A stretch of DNA of 63,459 bases, taken from the NCBI GenBank assembly GCA_023953905.1, contig JAMLJA010000024.1, forward strand, positions 1 to 63,459, read 5' to 3'. The notes under the pieces were generated by a model. The model was not told where the DNA came from, made no database searches, and was given only the letters and a program-made list of their open reading frames with translations. Position 1 is the stretch's first letter, and every line of letters starts with the position of its first letter. A program made the position numbers and the translations under genes. Positions 59,100 through 63,459 of the stretch are shown here, one piece after another. The stretch comes from Rhizobiaceae bacterium (GTDB lineage Bacteria > Pseudomonadota > Alphaproteobacteria > Rhizobiales > Rhizobiaceae).

Positions 59100-60025
59100 A
59101 GATAGCTTGGCAGGATGACTTCGGTGGATTGCGGCTTGATGCCGAGTCCGGGAAGCGTGCGGCCTTCCTTGATTGCGGCCTCCGACACGACATTGTCGCT
59201 TTTCAGCAGCGTCACCTGATCGCGTGTCAGCAGCGGATTTGGCAGCATGCCAAGCACGGAACCCTGTATCTCGGCCAGAAACCAGGGAATGGGCACGAGA
59301 AGGCGCTTGCGTTCGATGACGTCAAGCACCTCTTGCATCAATTCGCGGAACGTCGAGACTTCGGGTCCGCCAAGTTCATAGATCCTACCGCCGGCCACCT
59401 TGCCGTCGACGGACAGGGCGATCGCCTCGGCGACGTCTCCGACGAACACCGGCTGAAAGCGTGTTTCACCGCCGCCGATCAGCGGCAGGAACGGCGACAG
59501 CCTTGCCATGTTGGCAAAGCGGTTGAAGAAGCTGTCCTCTGGTCCGAAGATGATCGACGGGCGCACGATGACCGCCTGCGGGACCGTCTCGAAAACGGCA
59601 CGCTCGCCAGCAGCCTTGGTGCGCGCATAGTCGGCTTCGCTGTCATCGGCGACGCCAAGAGCGGACATGTGGGTCAGGGGCACACCCGCAGCCCGCGCCG
59701 CTTCGGCGACCGCGCGCGCTCCGAATGCATGAACCGCGTTGAATGTCTGGCGCCCGCCTTCATGCAGAAGCCCGACGAGATTGATGACGTGATCGGCGCC
59801 CTCTACGGCCCGGTCGACGGACCAGCGCACGCGCAGATTGGCCTGGATCGCCTGGATCTGACCGACATTGCCCAGCGGCTGGAGATGACCGGCCAGGTCA
59901 GGTCGGCGAACGGCTGCGCGAACCCGATAGCCGCGCCGCGCCAGCGCTCTCACGACATGGCGTCCGACAAAGCCCGAGGCGCCGAATACGGTGACGAGTT
60001 TAGGGGTTTCCAGGATTTCGGTCAT
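59051..60025 (-). CDS. NAD(P)-dependent epimerase/NDUFA9-like reductase
   Basis: 324-residue extended-SDR protein of the type annotated as complex I NDUFA9 subunit family. N-terminal LVTVFGASGFVGRHVVRALARRGYRVRAAVRRP (quoted in part as VFGASGFVGRHVV), typical TGxxGxxG; then HVINLVGLLHEGGRQTF, the YARTK motif near 155 where Tyr-x-x-x-Lys would be (ADYARTKAAGE), and PVFVGDVAEAIA near 205. ATG 60025. Such proteins link NADPH binding to membrane bioenergetics in mitochondria; bacterial function is unproven. Its end overlaps the TauE/SafE gene. Confidence 0.85.
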   Translation of the reverse strand: MTEILETPKLVTVFGASGFVGRHVVRALARRGYRVRAAVRRPDLAGHLQPLGNVGQIQAIQANLRVRWSVDRAVEGADHVINLVGLLHEGGRQTFNAVHAFGARAVAEAARAAGVPLTHMSALGVADDSEADYARTKAAGERAVFETVPQAVIVRPSIIFGPEDSFFNRFANMARLSPFLPLIGGGETRFQPVFVGDVAEAIALSVDGKVAGGRIYELGGPEVSTFRELMQEVLDVIERKRLLVPIPWFLAEIQGSVLGMLPNPLLTRDQVTLLKSDNVVSEAAIKEGRTLPGLGIKPQSTEVILPSYLWRFRPSGQFAQKSEA

Positions 60026-60366
60026 GGCTGCTCGCAAAAATACGTCTGGCGACTGCTTCTCCGCTTCTTAGTGCGTTTTCGCCGCGAGGCAAAGGTGATG
60101 TTTGGTCATTGGCTGCGGCACGACGCCCGCTTGATGCCTGTCATGTGGACCGGTAACCATTTTGGGAGGCAGAGTATCTTGCTAACGGCAAGGTCCGGTT
60201 TGGGTTGAGCGGGCAAGCATTCGATTGGCACTTCAGCAATCTCAAACGAATTCAAATCGAATATTATTTAGCCGGCTTCAGTAACGCGGACGATCACTTT
60301 GACGATCTCCCGACAAGATGTCATTGGTGGTGCTCGCCCGCTCAGGTAACTCGGCGCAGGATCTGC
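60026..60366. other. 341-bp gap between divergent genes
   Basis: No gene is supported. An AT-rich stretch at 60240-60275 with TTTAGCC and ATTCAAATCGAATATT-like bases is a possible promoter for the CYTH-CHAD gene, but no clear -35/-10 pair stands out. The frame upstream of 60367 is open but gives no family-like residues. Confidence 0.5.
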
Positions 60367-61914
60367 ATGTACGAGGTCGAACTCAAATTTCTTTTTGACG
60401 AACCTGTCGCCGACATCTCGTCGCGCGCCAGGACACTCGCGTCGGCCGGTGACGGGGAAAAGTCCAGAACCGTGCGAAGCGTCTATTTCGATACCGAAGG
60501 GCATACGCTGAAGAAAGCTGGAATCGCGCTTCGGATACGCCGCGATGGCCGGCGCTGGGTTCAGACTGTCAAACTGAAGCGTCTGGCCAGTATCGGCCTA
60601 TCCCAGGTTGGAGAGATCGAGATCGCAGCGCCCGGCGGAAAGCTGGCGCTGGACGCAATTCCCGATGAGGCGGTTCGCGACCAGTTGCGCCAGCACATTG
60701 ATGGAATGCCGCTGAAGCCGATATGCGAAACGGTGATCAGGCGAACCACCTTCGAGGTGGCCGTCGGGTCCGGCACTGTCGCCGAGATCGCCGTCGACGT
60801 CGGGGCCATTCAGGCAGGCAATCATTCAGCGGAATTGCGTGAAGTCGAGATCGAGCTTGTGCGAGGAGAGCCGCGCGACCTGTTCGACATTGCGCGGGTT
60901 CTGTTTCCCTCCGGAAGCGCCCGATTTTCGACGCTTTCCAAGTCGGCGCGCGGCTACATGCTGGCTGAGACCGGTCGCATCGAGCCGGATGTCGCGCCCC
61001 GAAACGCAGAGCCCGTTGCCCTGCGCAGCGAGCTGACCGCCGAGGAAGGCATGCGTGACATATTGCGTGAATGCGTTGCGCAGATCCTGCCGAATGTGGA
61101 GGTCGTGGAACGGCTCGATGTGCCGGAAGGTCCGCATCAATTGCGTGTCGGACTGCGGAGATTACGCAGTGCGATGTCCATCTTCGCGCCTGTGGCCAGA
61201 AGCCCGGAACTGGAACGGCTTGACAAGGAGGTGGCCTGGCTGGCGCGTGAGGTCGGTGCGCTACGCGATCTCGACGTGGCCGGTGGCGAAATCGTCGGCG
61301 ATGAGATTGCCTTGCATCCCGACGAGACGAGCCTTCAGGTGCTTGCAAAGTGCCTTGAGGCGGATGCCGCGCGGCAACGGACCGAGGTTCGCGCCGTTCT
61401 GGGTGGATCGCGGGCGCGGACACTGCTGCTCGACCTCGTGTGTTTCGTCGAAACGCGTGGCTGGCTGGTTTTGGGCGAGCTTGAACAGACGGCCCGTCTT
61501 GCCGCACCGCTGACGGAACTGTCGCGCGAGGCGCTGGAAAAGAGATGGAAGAAAGTCGCCCGTCATGCACGCGGGATCGCGTCGCTCGATATCGAGCAGC
61601 GGCATGAGTTGCGAAAGGAACTGAAGAAGCTGCGCTACACCATCGAATTCTTCTCGCCGCTATATCCAGGCAAGCGGGTGGCGGTGATGGTGGCCAAGCT
61701 CAAGTCGCTGCAGAATGTATTCGGGTCGCTGAATGACGTGGCAATGGTCCGGAGCCTGCTAAGCCGGAAAGACCTAATACCCTCCGACGACGTTGCGATG
61801 CAGCGAGCGGTGGGGTGGATCCTCGGCGCAAACGAGGCGCGCGCCGAAACAGGCTGGGCGGGCGCAAAGCGCCAGTGGCAGGAACTGAAGCAGGCAAAAC
61901 CGTTCTGGCGCTAG
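60367..61914 (+). CDS. CYTH-CHAD domain protein
   Basis: 515 residues. The CYTH (triphosphate tunnel) domain begins at MYEVELKFLF with the ExExK metal/phosphate motif and runs to about residue 200 (SVYFDTEGHTL, ALRIRRDGRRW, VGEIEIAAP). The CHAD domain follows with its helical conserved-His repeats (GPHQLRVGLRRLRSAM near 255, QRHELRKELKKLRYTIEFF near 415). Such enzymes act as inorganic triphosphatases and CHAD may bind polyphosphate. ATG 60367 was chosen since the upstream frame lacks domain similarity. The next gene, cmk, follows after 67 bp. Confidence 0.9.
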   Translation: MYEVELKFLFDEPVADISSRARTLASAGDGEKSRTVRSVYFDTEGHTLKKAGIALRIRRDGRRWVQTVKLKRLASIGLSQVGEIEIAAPGGKLALDAIPDEAVRDQLRQHIDGMPLKPICETVIRRTTFEVAVGSGTVAEIAVDVGAIQAGNHSAELREVEIELVRGEPRDLFDIARVLFPSGSARFSTLSKSARGYMLAETGRIEPDVAPRNAEPVALRSELTAEEGMRDILRECVAQILPNVEVVERLDVPEGPHQLRVGLRRLRSAMSIFAPVARSPELERLDKEVAWLAREVGALRDLDVAGGEIVGDEIALHPDETSLQVLAKCLEADAARQRTEVRAVLGGSRARTLLLDLVCFVETRGWLVLGELEQTARLAAPLTELSREALEKRWKKVARHARGIASLDIEQRHELRKELKKLRYTIEFFSPLYPGKRVAVMVAKLKSLQNVFGSLNDVAMVRSLLSRKDLIPSDDVAMQRAVGWILGANEARAETGWAGAKRQWQELKQAKPFWR

Positions 61915-61981
61915 CAGCGGATCGTGGCTGTTCGATCCCTTGGATGTTGCAAACACCTTCATTCTCGGCTTGAAGCGGGCA

Positions 61982-62632
61982 ATGTCAGAACAATTGGTCA
62001 TTTCGATTGATGGTCCTGCGGCCTCGGGCAAAGGCACGCTCGCACGCCGCTTGGCCGACTATTATCATCTGCCGCATCTGGACACGGGGCTGTCCTATCG
62101 CGCGGTAGCCTATGCGCTGATCGCCAGGGGTGCGCCACTCGACGACGTGGAGAAGGCCATCGAAGCGGCCCGAAGCGTCGATCTGGCCAACCTCGACAAG
62201 CATGCGTTGTCTGCACATCACGTGGGCGAGGCGGCCTCCCGCGTGGCCGTTATTCCCGAACTGCGCCGAATCCTTGTCGAGAAGCAGCGGGAGTTTGCAG
62301 GTCGCCCGGCCGGAGCGGTGCTGGACGGACGCGACATCGGTACGGTCGTCTGTCCGGATGCCGATGTGAAGCTCTACGTCACGGCCAGCGCGGAAGTGCG
62401 TGCAGCGCGGCGCTTGCGCGACATTGAATCGCGCGGCGGCACCGCGGAATTCGACGAAATATTATCAGACATCAGAAAGCGCGACGAACGCGATACAGGC
62501 CGTTCGGACTCGCCATTGAGGCCGGCCGTCGATGCGCACTTGCTCGACACGAGTAAAATGTCTATAGAAGCCGCGTTTCAGGCGGCCCGGAAGCTCGTTG
62601 ACGAGACATTGGCCAAACGGAACGACATCTGA
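61982..62632 (+). CDS. cmk: Cytidylate kinase
   Basis: Phosphorylates CMP/dCMP with ATP. P-loop ISIDGPAASGKGTLARRLA at residues 6-24, CMP-binding region and LDGRDIGTVVCPDADVKLY with the conserved DGRDIGT near 125, then RRLRDIESRG. ATG 61982 gives 216 residues; the frame opens at 61940. It precedes rpsA, an order conserved across alphaproteobacteria (aroA is the usual upstream partner but is not here). Confidence 0.96.
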   Translation: MSEQLVISIDGPAASGKGTLARRLADYYHLPHLDTGLSYRAVAYALIARGAPLDDVEKAIEAARSVDLANLDKHALSAHHVGEAASRVAVIPELRRILVEKQREFAGRPAGAVLDGRDIGTVVCPDADVKLYVTASAEVRAARRLRDIESRGGTAEFDEILSDIRKRDERDTGRSDSPLRPAVDAHLLDTSKMSIEAAFQAARKLVDETLAKRNDI

Positions 62633-62748
62633 CATCGGAAGGTCGCGCATCGCATCTGGCGGTTCGGCAACCCATATGATGTTGGAAGCACAGAACCGCC
62701 TGCCCGCATTCTTTTGCGCCGTCACCGCCAATATAGAGCGGAAGACAA

Positions 62749-62762
62749 GGGTCGAAAGACCC
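62749..62762 (+). promoter_or_regulatory. GNRA hairpin in the rpsA leader
   Basis: GGGTC-GAAA-GACCC, a five-base stem closed by a GAAA tetraloop, 80 bases before the rpsA start. It may be part of a folded leader; in E. coli S1 regulates its own translation through a structured leader. Only a possibility here. Confidence 0.3.
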
Positions 62763-62842
62763 GGAATGCAAGGTAGGCAAACGTAACGCTAACCCACGGC
62801 GCCGCTCCGTCAGAAGACTGGTTGGAGCCTCCAGGAGATCAA

Positions 62843-63459
62843 ATGTCAGAATTCAATCCCTCGCGCGACGATTTCGCCGCGCTTCTCGAAGAGTCGTTTT
62901 CCGATGGCCATTCGGGCGAAGGTCAGGTCGTGCGCGGCACGGTCACGGCGATCGAGAAGGACATGGCCGTCATCGACGTCGGCCTTAAGGTGGAAGGCCG
63001 CGTGCCGCTGAAGGAATTCGGCGCCAAGGGCAAGGAAGGCGGCTTGAAGCCAGGCGACACCGTCGAGGTTTATGTCGAGCGCATCGAGAATGCCCTCGGC
63101 GAAGCCATGCTGTCGCGTGACAAGGCACGCCGCGAAGAGAGCTGGGGCAAGCTCGAAGAGAAGTTCGCCAAGGGCGAGCGCGTCGAAGGCATCATCTTCA
63201 ACCAGGTCAAGGGTGGCTTCACCGTCGATCTGGATGGCGCGGTCGCCTTCCTGCCGCGTTCTCAGGTCGACATTCGTCCGATCCGCGACGTGACCCCGCT
63301 GATGCACAACCCGCAGCCCTTCGAAATCCTCAAGATGGATCGTCGTCGCGGCAACATCGTCGTGTCGCGCCGCACCGTTCTCGAAGAGAGCCGTGCCGAG
63401 CAGCGTTCCGAGATCGTCCAGAACCTCGAAGAGGGTCAGGTGGTCGAGGGCGTGGTCAA
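62843..63459 (+). CDS. rpsA: 30S ribosomal protein S1 (3' end outside window)
   Basis: Opens at ATG 62843 with GGAGA before it. The 205 residues visible start MSEFNPSRDDFAALLEESF and show the first S1 repeat (VVRGTVTAIEKDMAVIDVGLKVEGRVPLKE, quoted in part as VVRGTVTAIEKDMAVIDVG) and the second (RVEGIIFNQVKGGFTVDLDGAVAFLPRSQVD, quoted in part as GIIFNQVKGGFTVDL). The C-terminal repeats are cut by the window. It is the usual neighbour of cmk and follows after 210 bp that hold only the leader hairpin. Confidence 0.96.
   Translation, partial: MSEFNPSRDDFAALLEESFSDGHSGEGQVVRGTVTAIEKDMAVIDVGLKVEGRVPLKEFGAKGKEGGLKPGDTVEVYVERIENALGEAMLSRDKARREESWGKLEEKFAKGERVEGIIFNQVKGGFTVDLDGAVAFLPRSQVDIRPIRDVTPLMHNPQPFEILKMDRRRGNIVVSRRTVLEESRAEQRSEIVQNLEEGQVVEGVV

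Noticed and set aside
59027..60208. A 393-codon rightward frame over the NDUFA9-like gene
   Set aside because: Antisense to an extended-SDR gene with intact motifs; its own translation has no recognisable domain.
1..63459. CRISPR arrays, prophage, tRNA or rRNA genes
   Set aside because: No regularly spaced repeats, phage structural genes, cloverleaf sequences or rRNA segments were noticed on reading. A tRNAscan and a CRISPR search would settle it.

Overview
The window looks like a chromosomal segment of a Hyphomicrobiales (Rhizobiales) alphaproteobacterium, most like the Phyllobacteriaceae/Rhizobiaceae. The reasons are the gene order hemJ-hemE | pyruvate-phosphate-dikinase regulator-maf-aroE-coaE-dnaQ-secB-fxsA-Tim44-mltA-Smr, the hslVU/hisBHAFE/coaA block, the iolCDB cluster, candidate Irr, CtrA and CcrM (GANTC) DNA signals, and high-GC coding throughout. 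No genus can be named from sequence reading alone. Nearly all the DNA is ordinary core chromosome; the only mobile element is one IS3-family (IS150-type) insertion sequence.

Layout. 1-1870: hemJ (cut by the window edge) and hemE face left, and the gap to the kinase/phosphotransferase gene at 1871 has the hallmarks of the chromosomal replication origin: several DnaA-box-like 9-mers, an AT-rich patch and five GANTC sites within 46 bp. 1871-5622: maf, aroE, coaE and dnaQ point away from the origin. 5638-7063: the IS element sits inside the hairpin that once separated dnaQ from secB. 7111-12167: protein export and envelope genes (secB, fxsA, Tim44-like, mltA), an Smr protein, an Xre regulator and a DUF1402 protein. 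12306-15260: hslV and hslU separated by a GNAT acetyltransferase and a DUF2585 membrane protein. 15433-20441: hisB-DUF2628-hisH-DUF1330-hisA-hisF-hisE-coaA. 20525-21967: a membrane sulfatase-fold enzyme.

21986-28875: myo-inositol catabolism, with iolG and a dehydrogenase diverging from iolC(DUF2090 fusion)-iolD-small membrane protein-iolB; iolE and iolA are not here. 29726-35621: a six-gene leftward iron operon (imelysin, bfd, bfr, di-haem oxidase, second imelysin, DUF1513) with a near-perfect Irr-type palindrome far upstream. 36070-36230: a candidate small RNA gene with its own promoter and terminator. 36292-37319: a polyprenyl-phosphate glycosyltransferase with a LABN membrane partner. 37440-42541: a RhaS-type sugar ABC importer whose operon contains a Nudix hydrolase. 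42775-47387: a dehydrogenase, a class A penicillin-binding protein with a perfect CtrA motif upstream, and a GT1 glycosyltransferase.

47471-63459: small uncharacterised genes, nrnC, an M20 dipeptidase, a PEP-mutase-like lyase, a HAD phosphatase, dut, a lipoprotein, an Lrp regulator divergent from a class V aminotransferase, queG with a GST, uppP, a TauE/SafE transporter, an NDUFA9-like reductase, a CYTH-CHAD protein, cmk and the start of rpsA.

The least-described unit is the Irr-associated imelysin/bfd/bfr/di-haem operon. The origin signals, the small RNA candidate and the CtrA-box PBP are the other points most worth testing. All family calls come from motifs and resemblance read by eye; no database search was run.
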